Positions 1 through 5,505 of a stretch of DNA of 6,582 nucleotides are shown here, one piece after another. The position numbers and the translations under genes are program-made. The notes beneath the pieces are model-generated. The model worked only from the letters and a program-made list of their open reading frames with translations. It searched no databases and was not told the origin of the DNA. The stretch is from Deltaproteobacteria bacterium (GTDB lineage Bacteria; Desulfobacterota; Desulfobacteria; Desulfobacterales; C00003060). The number at the start of each line of letters is the position of its first letter. The stretch's first letter is position 1. Location: positions 1-6,582 of the forward strand of contig JAFDFO010000119.1 of assembly GCA_019309815.1 (NCBI GenBank), given 5' to 3'.

Positions 1-696
1 GCCGGAGCCCCTGCGGATGATATAGACGGAAACGTCAGACCACAGGGTGCCGGCTTTGACATGGGGGCTTATGAGAACCTCCCCGACGAAGATGGCGATG
101 GTGTGCCTTCCGGGTATGAAATGGGGCCTGACGGCGACCCAACGTATGATGGGAACAATGACGGATACCCTGATTGGATGCAGGGCAATGTATCTTCTTT
201 CCCCACGGTTGACGGCGGCAATTACGTAACCATAGAGTGTCCTGATCCGTCTTTCTTCACCGGCGCAGGCGCTGCCCCCAATCCGTCACCAGGCAACACT
301 CCGCCGGGCATAACATTCCCATTCGGGTTCTTCTCTTTCATCATAAACAATCTCCCCACCGGTGGTGCTACGACCGTGACCATCCATCTTTCGGGGTCGG
401 CTCCTGCCGACTACTGGAAGTACGGGCGAACGCCCGCTGACCCGGCCAATCACTGGTATCTGTTCGCTAAAGAGGAAGATGCCGAAGGCAATGTCACAGG
501 CGCAGAGAACATCAGCGCTACGACGATTCGTCTTTATTTTGTTGATGGGAAACGAGGCGACAATGATCTTACGGCAAACGGCACCGTCATAGACCCGGGC
601 GCGCCCGCCGTGGGAACGCTCCTCATCCCCGACTACGAGGACAAGAGCGACAGTACCTGCTTCATCGGCACTGCCGCTGACGGCCTTGGATTCTAG
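1..696 (+). CDS. Secreted choice-of-anchor protein, 3' end only (beta-helix tail plus choice-of-anchor U-like domain)
   Basis: The frame is open at the left window edge, so only the last 231 residues are seen; the ATG at 61 is internal. Residues 7-24 (DDIDGNVRPQGAGFDMGAYE-like) match the closing motif of right-handed beta-helix / choice-of-anchor Q proteins. Next come Asp/Gly-rich, thrombospondin-3-like calcium-binding stretches (DEDGDG at 29-34, DGNNDGYPDWMQGNV at 50-64). A domain of the choice-of-anchor U type spans about 70-205, with YVTIE, TFPFGFFSF, ADYWKYG, and a VDGKRGDND...NGTVIDPG end. The last 12 residues, CFIGTAADGLGF, resemble the start of the CFIATAAYG-type C-terminal motif common in surface proteins of these bacteria, but the chain stops right after it. 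The role inferred is a secreted or cell-surface protein; substrate and partner are unknown. Domain naming is from memory of the families. A strong terminator follows 51 bp after the stop. Confidence 0.85.
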   Translation, partial: AGAPADDIDGNVRPQGAGFDMGAYENLPDEDGDGVPSGYEMGPDGDPTYDGNNDGYPDWMQGNVSSFPTVDGGNYVTIECPDPSFFTGAGAAPNPSPGNTPPGITFPFGFFSFIINNLPTGGATTVTIHLSGSAPADYWKYGRTPADPANHWYLFAKEEDAEGNVTGAENISATTIRLYFVDGKRGDNDLTANGTVIDPGAPAVGTLLIPDYEDKSDSTCFIGTAADGLGF

Positions 697-746
697 GAGG
701 GATTTCACGAACGTACTTTCTTTGATTGAAGAATAACTTTAAATCC

Positions 747-780
747 AAAGGGTAGGGTCATAAATGGCCCTGCCCTTTTT
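747..780 (+). terminator. Rho-independent terminator after the choice-of-anchor gene
   Basis: A 14-bp stem (747-760 with 765-778) closes on a TAAA loop and contains two G-U type pairs. The 3' arm runs into a T-tract (776-780). It lies 51 bp after the stop codon at 696 and ends that transcription unit. With the A-tract at 747-749 it could also work weakly in the other direction. Confidence 0.9.
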
Positions 781-810
781 GCTTGTGCCCGGCGAACAAA
801 ACGATCTCCT

Positions 811-914
811 GTCAATTCGAGCCCCTATTGTCATTTGAGCCCCCTGCCATCTTTTTGGATATCATTTTGCGCCACATTGTCATCTCAGGCCCCTATTGTC
901 ATTTCGAGCGACCT
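811..914. repeat. Four serial degenerate copies of a GTCATTTCGAGCCCCT-like repeat end
   Basis: The same short word recurs four times in about 100 bp: GTCAATTCGAGCCCCT (811-826), GTCATTTGAGCCCCCT (830-845), GTCATCTCAGGCCCCT (879-894) and GTCATTTCGAGCGACCT (898-914). The 16-mer GCCCCTATTGTCATTT occurs exactly at 821-836 and 889-904. The last copy is the left arm of the palindromic element at 897-1014, so the earlier ones look like decayed or truncated left ends of the same family. Confidence 0.7.
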
Positions 915-1014
915 GTCCGCCGAAGTGCTTCGGGTTTGACGAAGGCGGAAGCGAGAAATCTTGTTCACGATGTGTGCATAAGCCATAAGATTTCTCCCTG
1001 CGGTCGAAATGACA
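897..1014. repeat. Interspersed palindromic (REP/MITE-like) element
   Basis: The outer arms pair perfectly: TGTCATTTCGA (897-907) with TCGAAATGACA (1004-1014). A second arm pair lies inside: GAGAAATCTT (953-962) with AAGATTTCTC (987-996). The left half also contains CCGAAG-TG-CTTCGG and TCCGCC...GGCGGA hairpins (915-950). No protein is encoded, and the apparent ORFs across it on both strands are by-products of the repeat. From memory, elements with this TGTCATTTCGAG...GAGAAATCTT structure are common in draft genomes of deltaproteobacteria and relatives; this was not verified here. Confidence 0.8.
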
Positions 1015-1211
1015 GAACAAGTGGTGGTCGAAACGACAGAAAAACGGACAACGGTGAACGGAAAACGGCACAAGATTTCTCCCGGAGCCTGCTTGCGGTG
1101 AGCTTGCCTGTTCCGAGCTTGTCGAGGGGGTCGAACTGCCCTGCCTGTCCTGAGCGAAGTCGAAGGGGTCGAAATGACAGCACAAGTGGTGGTCGAGACG
1201 GTAGAAAAACG
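987..1211. repeat. Tandem partial duplication of the palindromic element's right half
   Basis: AAGATTTCTC starts one copy at 987 and again at 1072. The 44-bp segment 1003-1046 recurs at 1168-1211 with 40 identities. The second copy carries an expanded middle (1082-1167) that is itself a near-duplicate: 1106-1138 and 1143-1176 both read GCCTGT..CGAG..GTCGA.GGGGTCGAA. The repeats share the TGAGCGAAGTCGAAGG-type word typical of this class. No coding content is seen. The stretch 1212-1359 shows nothing further except a weaker promoter-like pair, TTGACT (1268) and TATAGG (1290). Confidence 0.75.
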
Positions 1212-1359
1212 CAAAAGATGGTGAGGTTGCAATTGCGTGTGGCTTGATTGCGGTCTTTAATTGGGCCTTGACTCAGCCTATGAGAGGTATATAGGTTGCT
1301 GCAGGCCTATGGTTGCTCCTGCCTCCGGATGAAATTTCGACCCCATGGGCTGTTTTTAG

Positions 1360-1389
1360 TTGAAACAGGCGGCAAAAATCGTGTAGAAT
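1360..1389 (+). promoter_or_regulatory. Sigma70-type promoter for the coiled-coil gene
   Basis: TTGAAA (1360-1365) and TAGAAT (1384-1389) are separated by 18 bp, and each matches the consensus at 5 of 6 positions. Transcription would start near 1396, about 35 nt upstream of the GTG at 1431. That placement argues against the longer frame that begins at TTG 1296. Confidence 0.6.
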
Positions 1390-1425
1390 GGTTTTTTAAC
1401 GATTTGCAGACAGAAGGGAGGGTTG

Positions 1426-1485
1426 GCAAAGTGCAAAGAGAAGCGGAAGATCTCAGCAAAGTGCAAAGAGAGGTGGAAGATCTCT
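1426..1485 (+). repeat. 30-bp in-frame tandem duplication
   Basis: Units 1426-1455 and 1456-1485 match at 27 of 30 positions and keep the reading frame, giving two copies of a 10-residue KVQRE[A/V]EDLS block. The second unit also carries a GTG (1461), but without a ribosome-binding site. Confidence 0.9.
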
Positions 1486-1775
1486 CGGCAAAGCTTTGGA
1501 GCATAATCAATGCAGTTTCCAAGTCATCAGGCGTCCCTCAGCTCAAAACCAAACGCGAACAGCTCAAGGTCATTAGTGAGTCCATAGCCCAGCTGTCTCA
1601 GAGAAAGGTCCCCGTTCCTGACGACCTTCCCAGGCTCAAGCAGAGTCTGTCTGAGGAGATCGAAAAAGCCGACAAAGATCAAGTCATTCTTTTCTTTCTG
1701 AAAGAACAACTCTCACAGATGCTGGCCACACTCGAGGGTAACATTGATGCAAAGAACTCCCGTGTACAGAAGTAA
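1431..1775 (+). CDS. Small coiled-coil protein of unknown function (115 aa)
   Basis: I do not recognise the family. The start is taken as GTG 1431 because AAGGGAGG (1414-1421) sits 9 nt upstream and a good promoter lies at 1360-1389. In-frame alternatives are ATG 1329 and TTG 1296 (159 aa), but they would place the promoter inside the gene. The product is almost wholly helical and charged. A 10-residue unit (KVQREAEDLS / KVQREVEDLS) is repeated at the N-terminus, followed by long heptad-like stretches (LKTKREQLKVISESIAQLSQR and LSEEIEKADKDQVILFFLKEQLSQMLATLEGNI). One proline-rich break, KVPVPDDLPR, suggests a two-helix hairpin. There is no signal peptide and no membrane segment, so it is probably cytoplasmic. 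It appears to be monocistronic. No function is inferred. Confidence 0.65.
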   Translation: MQREAEDLSKVQREVEDLSAKLWSIINAVSKSSGVPQLKTKREQLKVISESIAQLSQRKVPVPDDLPRLKQSLSEEIEKADKDQVILFFLKEQLSQMLATLEGNIDAKNSRVQK

Positions 1776-2156
1776 TTCACGGATTGCATCGTTGTTCTGA
1801 AACCAGACACCCCATCTCTACCTCGACCTAGTGGACGCGATGTAATCCCCGCCAAGTAGAAGGCTGGGTAAACATCCCGGCAACGACCCTACCAATCACC
1901 GACGGGTGGTTCCTGGGTTTTTCAGTTGCACTCTTCCAACATGTTTCAGCATACTGATCGGTATCACGGGGGGGCGGGGAGGCTCGTGACCCCGTCATCG
2001 CATACACCCCCGCCAACTCAGATTCCAAAACCACACAGCCTCTTTTGGGGCGCCCCGCGGATGACAACCTAACCCCTTGACTCCAAAAGTCTTTCTTGAT
2101 AGCCTGCAATGCAGGTTATGAACAGTGTACCGGTTCTAACAGAGGGGTGAAACAGA
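1776..2156. other. Intergenic stretch without a supported gene; small palindrome at 2103-2115
   Basis: A minus-strand frame (2109-1828, TTG start, 93 codons) crosses it, but it has no ribosome-binding site, no recognisable domain and uneven codon use. I do not call it. CCTGCA-A-TGCAGG (2103-2115) is a perfect 6-bp-arm palindrome about 40 bp before the next gene's start and could be an operator. The nearby promoter-like words (TTGACT 2077, TTGATA 2096) lack convincing -10 partners. TCACG...CGTGA (around 1963-1989) brackets a G-run. There is no clear terminator for the upstream gene. Confidence 0.4.
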
Positions 2157-2381
2157 ATGGACTATCAAAGCAATCCCAGAGGGGTGACTATTAAGACGGT
2201 GGACGGGCAAGCTCTAAGTGGGAAGATAAACCTTGGGATCAACGAAAGGCTTTCTGACATATTTGTCAGGGACCAGAAACCCTTTATTATCCTCTTCGAC
2301 GTGACATTCGATGGGGGGGGTGAGGGAAAAGTGCTTTTTGTTAACAAGAGTCATATCATCTGGGCCGAACCGGAAAAGTAA
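2157..2381 (+). CDS. Small conserved hypothetical protein (74 aa, DUF6812-like pattern)
   Basis: ATG 2157 is preceded by GAGGGG (2142-2147) at a 9-nt spacing. The protein has no signal peptide or membrane segment. Its visible pattern is an early beta strand pair, VTIKTVDGQALSGKINLG, then NERLSDIF, a hydrophobic strand PFIILFDVTF, and a closing strand GKVLFVNKSHIIWAEPE. This order (modified-ligand-like 'G.I..G...RLSD.......FI.L.D......VL.NK.HI') resembles small uncharacterised proteins such as those grouped as DUF6812. I make that assignment from memory with limited certainty. Such a compact all-beta protein might be a small barrel fold, but no ligand or partner can be read from the sequence. 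It appears to be monocistronic and converges on the minus-strand unit ending at 2472. No terminator is obvious in 2382-2471. Confidence 0.8.
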   Translation: MDYQSNPRGVTIKTVDGQALSGKINLGINERLSDIFVRDQKPFIILFDVTFDGGGEGKVLFVNKSHIIWAEPEK

Positions 2382-2471
2382 CCTGGCGCAAACTGGAAGA
2401 GCGCAAGACGTGGAAAGAAGCATAGGAGGTATTGCCCGACGGGGTTATTGAGAGACCTAGCGAACTGTCCA

Positions 2472-2882
2472 TTATTCCTCGGCCGTCATTCTTTCTGTCA
2501 AAAACTTCTTGATGCCCAGCCATTCTTCACTGACATCATCATTCTCCCGCAATTCCTCAAACAGAGACTCGATTTCACCTTTCAACATATCAATGGCCTC
2601 AATACGATCCTGGCCATAGCCGGCTAATGGCAGGTCGGGCGTTCGGGCAACAAACCCCTGTTCGCCAGGCTCAACCAAGACGTCCAAGGGTGCCTTCAGG
2701 GTGTTGTTTGGCAATCGGTTTAACTGAATGTGAACTTGTGATGAAGGTGAACCAGCCTGGCTAGTCTCGGCATCGCCCGCACTGAAACTGGCTGTCGCTA
2801 ACAAGAGCGAGTAGTCGTGCAAGTATTTCACCGGTCGCCTTGGCCGCGGGTCAACAAGATCAGTGACCACCGGCAACCCCAT
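2472..2882 (-). CDS. Protein with C-terminal HicB-like domain (136 aa)
   Basis: The start is taken at ATG 2882: GGAAGG (plus-strand CCTTCC 2888-2893) lies 5 nt upstream and the frame then begins 16 nt after the neighbour's stop. A longer start at 2942 (156 aa) would overlap the neighbour by 44 bp and lacks a ribosome-binding site. Residues 63-132 follow the HicB-like / RNase-H-fold antitoxin pattern: LKAPLDVLVEPGEQGFVARTPDLPLAGYG, then RIEAIDMLKGEIESLFEEL and a final EEWLGIKKFL helix. Residues 1-62 (many Ser, Pro and Ala) match nothing I know. HicB proteins normally pair with a HicA toxin, but no HicA-like ORF is present, and the 111-aa partner is not HicA-like. It may therefore be a solitary HicB-like regulator or part of a different two-gene system. 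It is co-transcribed with the gene at 3234-2899. Confidence 0.75.
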   Translation of the reverse strand: MGLPVVTDLVDPRPRRPVKYLHDYSLLLATASFSAGDAETSQAGSPSSQVHIQLNRLPNNTLKAPLDVLVEPGEQGFVARTPDLPLAGYGQDRIEAIDMLKGEIESLFEELRENDDVSEEWLGIKKFLTERMTAEE

Positions 2883-2898
2883 CACATCCTTCCAGTCC

Positions 2899-3234
2899 TT
2901 ATGTTCCTTCTGCATATCTGTCATAAGCATCTGCTTTCTCAATCAACCATTGTCCGACGGACCTGGCAACCGACGGGTTCATAGAAATTCCGAACATCAC
3001 GTGCCTGATGATGGCCTCATTCTTCTCAACGCTTATCGGCTGCTTGTCTATCGAACCATCATCTTTAATACTATAGGTCTGGCGTTCGGGGATTGCTGCC
3101 CTCTCATTGTAGAGGGTCATTATGATTTCCCCATGAGAATTCAGCCCCCCAAACGCACCACAGACAGCATACACAGCAAAGTTTGGGGAGATCTTGTACT
3201 CAAAAGTTATTGTCTCGAGCTTCTTCTTAGCCAT
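2899..3234 (-). CDS. Uncharacterised small protein, first gene of a two-gene unit (111 aa)
   Basis: ATG 3234 has a strong ribosome-binding site, AAGGAG (plus-strand CTCCTT 3243-3248), 8 nt upstream. The product is soluble, with no signal peptide. Residues 8-60 look like a beta-sheet block (TFEYKISPNFAVYAVCGAFGG, then HGEIIMTLYNERAAIPERQTYSI). Residues 71-108 are helical (NEAIIRHVMFGISMNPSVARSVGQWLIEKADAYDRY). The layout, a beta block with a GxxxxxGEIxMxxYxER motif then 'S..VA..VG.WL', suggests a conserved family distantly reminiscent of DUF3467 proteins, but I cannot name it. It is followed after 16 nt by the HicB-like gene, so the two probably act together. The upstream sequence holds a MITE-like element (3286-3594), which may supply or disturb its promoter. 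No confident promoter is seen. Confidence 0.8.
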   Translation of the reverse strand: MAKKKLETITFEYKISPNFAVYAVCGAFGGLNSHGEIIMTLYNERAAIPERQTYSIKDDGSIDKQPISVEKNEAIIRHVMFGISMNPSVARSVGQWLIEKADAYDRYAEGT

Positions 3235-3285
3235 TTAAGTAACTCCTTCCATTCTTTGTCCAAGCTCCAAATATTTTGGGTTCTT

Positions 3286-3594
3286 CTCCAATTTAGTTGG
3301 AGAACAGGGTTCGAGGATTCAAGGGGTCAAGGATTCAAGTGTCTGTTTTTCAACCATTTTGTCAGTGCGTTAGGCATCCTTTCCCCTTAACTGTAACACC
3401 TGACCGTATCGATCTTGTTTTAAGAATTTTCCAGTTATCCTGTAAATGTCTAAACAGAGTTCGTATGAGTTTCACCAGATTTTCAAATCTTTGTAATTCC
3501 TTAGCATTGAGCGCTGATGCTTCACTTCGTGTCATTCGAACCCTTGAATCCTGGACCCCTTGACCCCTCTGGGATAACGCCTGTTCAATTGGAG
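3286..3594. mobile_element. MITE-like inverted-repeat element (about 309 bp)
   Basis: The right end, read inward on the minus strand from 3594, is CTCCAATTGAACAGG. The left end has the same word in two parts, CTCCAATT (3286-3293) and GAACAGG (3302-3308), split by 8 bp. That insertion creates a perfect hairpin, TTCTCCAA-TTTAG-TTGGAGAA (3284-3304). Inside both ends are inverted GGTTCGA, GGATTCAAGG and GGGGTCAAGG units (3308-3337 against 3535-3567). The centre (3338-3534) is single-copy and AT-rich and carries one short minus-strand ORF. No transposase is present, so if mobile it was moved in trans. The rest of the gene-free gap (3595-3718) shows nothing further. Confidence 0.6.
3362..3535 (-). 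CDS. Possible 57-aa ORF inside the MITE-like element
   Basis: ATG 3535 is preceded by AAGGG at 5 nt, formed by the inner edge of the element's right repeat. The frame ends at TGA 3362, just inside the left repeat. The product begins MTRSEASALNAKELQRFENL and continues VKLIRTLFRHLQDNWKILKT, predicted as basic and strongly helical, with a basic tail. It fills the unique centre of the element almost exactly. This could be a small element-borne protein, the remnant of a gene lost between the repeats, or chance. I do not recognise it. Confidence 0.25.
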   Translation of the reverse strand: MTRSEASALNAKELQRFENLVKLIRTLFRHLQDNWKILKTRSIRSGVTVKGKGCLTH

Positions 3595-3718
3595 ATAACC
3601 CATCTGTTTGGCCTTAATTAACTACAACTAATCGGGAGATGATCCATATTTTGCAGTTTCAGGGCCCTTCCTTCGCCACGAGTTCCCAGAGTCTGCAATG
3701 ACCTTTCGACCTCTTTGC

Positions 3719-4231
3719 CTATTCGGCATCTTCTGCTGTTTGATTCGTTTCCTCCCCAACTATCTCTTGGTCAATGGGCAGGAATTTGTAGCCCAACTCG
3801 CCCCTGCCTATCGATTCATCAAACTCCAGGGTTATGCTCGCGTTTACACCCGGCCAGGCAAAACGTTTATCGTACAACTGGATTCCCTCGGGCTCTCCGT
3901 ATCTTTTGAACAAGACATCTTTGATCTTGTTGAAGTCATCCAAACCCTTGAACTCGATATGAACACAGTAGAAATGGTCTTTGTAGAAGATGTAGTGGAG
4001 AGCACTCAATTTAGCTTCCTCCAGCTTCATCTTTTCACCTTTTTTCGTATACGCCTTTAGGTCGCCTCCATCGAGAACGATCTCCATATCAGATAGTTTT
4101 TCAATATGGGTATCCCACTTCATTCCTCTGAAATCATAGGGTTCATTTTCATAGGCAAGCGCGACAATAGAGAACATGGCAGATAAAATGACCGTCAACA
4201 CAAGGCCTACCCTCACTCCAAAACGATGCAT
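3719..4231 (-). CDS. Exported conserved hypothetical protein (170 aa)
   Basis: ATG 4231 follows GAGGAGG (plus-strand CCTCCTC 4237-4243) at a 5-nt spacing. Residues 1-26 form a classical signal peptide: basic RFGVR, a hydrophobic core, and ALA before Y27. There is no lipobox cysteine, so it is probably periplasmic or secreted. The mature part begins with PYDFRGMKWDTHIEKLSDM, reminiscent of a family of exported proteins in deltaproteobacteria with 'FRGIKWGT.I..L.DM'. It continues with alternating strands (LHYIFYKDHFYCVHIEFKG), a helix DDFNKIKDVLFKRYGEPE and a strand pair AWPGVNASITLEF. The tail is acidic and probably disordered. The function of that family is unknown to me. It is the second gene of an operon with the zinc-ribbon/TPR gene, 33 bp downstream of it. 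Confidence 0.85.
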   Translation of the reverse strand: MHRFGVRVGLVLTVILSAMFSIVALAYENEPYDFRGMKWDTHIEKLSDMEIVLDGGDLKAYTKKGEKMKLEEAKLSALHYIFYKDHFYCVHIEFKGLDDFNKIKDVLFKRYGEPEGIQLYDKRFAWPGVNASITLEFDESIGRGELGYKFLPIDQEIVGEETNQTAEDAE

Positions 4232-4264
4232 GGTGCCCTCCTCGTTAAAGAAACGATTACCGCT

Positions 4265-5266
4265 TCAGTACTCCGCCCCTTCCTCCCCCTCCTCTGAAAC
4301 CTCCTCGGGTGTCTCTGTCTCTGCTTCTTCCGTCTCCTCAAGCGCTTCCCTTTCTATCTCTTCTGCTTCCGCCTCTATCTCTTCTGCTCCTGCAGTCGTC
4401 TCGGTTTGGCCTTCTTCCGTCTCCTCGGGTGCCTTCTCTACTTCTTCGGCTTCCGTACCCGCTTCTTTTTCTGTCCCCAGTGCCTCTACCGATGCTTCTT
4501 TCGCTTCCTCTTCGGCTGATGCCTTTTCCGTCACAGCTGCCGCAGAGAGCCTCTCCATGTCGGATGGAGAATAGTACACGTAAATATCGTAGGTTTGGCT
4601 CTCGGCTTCCGAAGCGTATTCGATGAACTTGGCAAACTCCTGATCTGCCAGTTCGTACTTGGCCCGTCGGAAATGAATGGCACCCAGCCGATAGTATGCC
4701 GGGGCAAATTCGGGGTTCAATTCCAAGGCTTTCTCGTAAAACTCTACTTCAGACTCAGACTCATCGTCCAACGCTCTGCCCTTTTCAAACCACTCCTCTG
4801 CCGTAAGTGCCTCGCGTCGAGCTGTCTCAGGACTGGACTCAGGAGTTGGTTCTGCCAAACGGGGCTTCCGAGAAGACTCAATTTCACTTGGGCCTTCGTC
4901 TTCCAAACGTTCAGGCCTGAAGGATCTCTCTCTTTTCGATGCGCTTCGACGTTGACGATCGATACCTTTCCCGGTCCTGGATTCTTGTTTGGCTTTGAAC
5001 CGCTCTCGCCTGGTTTCAGGCAAATCAATGTCCTTGATCTGGCCTTCGCCCTTCTTCTCTGCATACGGAGTGACCGACTCAGGAGGCTTGACTTGATGGA
5101 TGGATTTGATGGCGATGAAAATCCCGGCAATGACTACGAAGGAAACAAGCACATACACGATATACTGCTTCTTCCTTCTCTCCTTCCGGTATTTCTTGAT
5201 ATTGATACCACAAAACGCACAATAGGCGTCATCTGGTTGGTCAAATCCGCACTTTGGGCATATCAT
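4265..5266 (-). CDS. Zinc-ribbon, single-membrane-span, TPR protein with long acidic tail (333 aa)
   Basis: ATG 5266 is preceded by a GGGGGAGGG ribosome-binding site 8 nt upstream. Residues 3-19 form a zinc ribbon (C3xxC6, C16xxC19). A basic stretch (24-34) precedes one membrane span (about 35-53), so by the positive-inside rule the ribbon is cytoplasmic and the rest is outside the membrane. Residues 60-150 are charged and probably disordered. Two TPR units follow (about 154-187 and 188-221: WFEKGRALDDES..VEFYEKALELNPEFAPAYYRLG and IHFRRAKYELADQEFAKFIEYA), a likely protein-binding platform. Residues 244-333 are an extreme Glu/Ala/Thr low-complexity tail built on an EEAE/EEIE theme. The antisense Ser-rich frame across that tail is a shadow. 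Function unknown; its operon partner is exported, so they may act together in the envelope. Confidence 0.85.
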   Translation of the reverse strand: MICPKCGFDQPDDAYCAFCGINIKKYRKERRKKQYIVYVLVSFVVIAGIFIAIKSIHQVKPPESVTPYAEKKGEGQIKDIDLPETRRERFKAKQESRTGKGIDRQRRSASKRERSFRPERLEDEGPSEIESSRKPRLAEPTPESSPETARREALTAEEWFEKGRALDDESESEVEFYEKALELNPEFAPAYYRLGAIHFRRAKYELADQEFAKFIEYASEAESQTYDIYVYYSPSDMERLSAAAVTEKASAEEEAKEASVEALGTEKEAGTEAEEVEKAPEETEEGQTETTAGAEEIEAEAEEIEREALEETEEAETETPEEVSEEGEEGAEY

Positions 5267-5363
5267 CTTAGCAACCCTCCCCCATCACTGGCCTCCAGAC
5301 CCCGGGTGTAGCGGATTACCCAAAACACTGTTAGGATGTGTTGCCGACAAGGATGGTATTCTT

Positions 5364-5392
5364 ATTTGACATGATATTCTCTCAGGTGTCAA
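5364..5392 (-). promoter_or_regulatory. Candidate promoter for the minus-strand zinc-ribbon/TPR operon, overlapping an inverted repeat
   Basis: Read on the minus strand, TTGACA (plus 5387-5392) is followed after 17 bp by TCAAAT (plus 5364-5369): a perfect -35 with a weak -10. TTGACA also occurs on the plus strand at 5366-5371. The two form a 27-bp inverted repeat, TTGACA-N15-TGTCAA, that could equally be an operator. The start site would be about 90 nt upstream of the gene. Confidence 0.4.
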
Positions 5393-5429
5393 CATCCAAA
5401 AACCACGAAAAGGACCGCGCCATGGCCCC

Positions 5430-5458
5430 TTGACACGCAACCGTCTTTTTCCTATTAT
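5430..5458 (+). promoter_or_regulatory. Strong sigma70-type promoter for the chalcone-isomerase-like gene
   Basis: TTGACA (5430-5435, 6/6) and TATTAT (5453-5458, 5/6) are separated by 17 bp. Transcription would start near 5465, giving a leader of about 40 nt with an excellent ribosome-binding site before ATG 5506. Confidence 0.75.
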
Positions 5459-5505
5459 TCCATCGTCAAGTGACCAATTCTAATCATTATGAAAAGGAGG
5501 GTGTG

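Noticed and set aside
897..1211. CRISPR array
   Set aside because: The repeats are palindromic arms and partial duplications of unequal length with no regular spacer arrangement.
783..1247. 154-residue plus-strand ORF and three overlapping minus-strand ORFs
   Set aside because: They lie entirely on palindromic repeats, have no ribosome-binding sites, and their residues repeat in step with the DNA repeats.
1828..2109. 93-residue minus-strand ORF
   Set aside because: TTG start without ribosome-binding site, no recognisable motif and irregular codon use; kept only as a note in the intergenic entry.
2424..2509. AGGAGGT followed by a short plus-strand frame from TTG 2432 (26 codons)
   Set aside because: Only one base separates the ribosome-binding-like word from the TTG, and the frame overlaps the 3' end of the HicB-like gene on the other strand.
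2863..3390. 175-residue plus-strand ORF
   Set aside because: Antisense to two well-supported minus-strand genes with good ribosome-binding sites and runs on into the repeat element.
4176..5311. Ser-rich and other plus-strand ORFs opposite the TPR gene, and a minus-strand frame at 5130-4744
   Set aside because: Shadows of the 333-aa gene; the Ser-rich one is simply the complement of the Glu codons in its acidic tail.
5470..5505. Upstream GTG start for the chalcone-isomerase-like gene
   Set aside because: It would place 12 polar residues before a clear signal peptide, and the strong AAGGAGG site points to ATG 5506.
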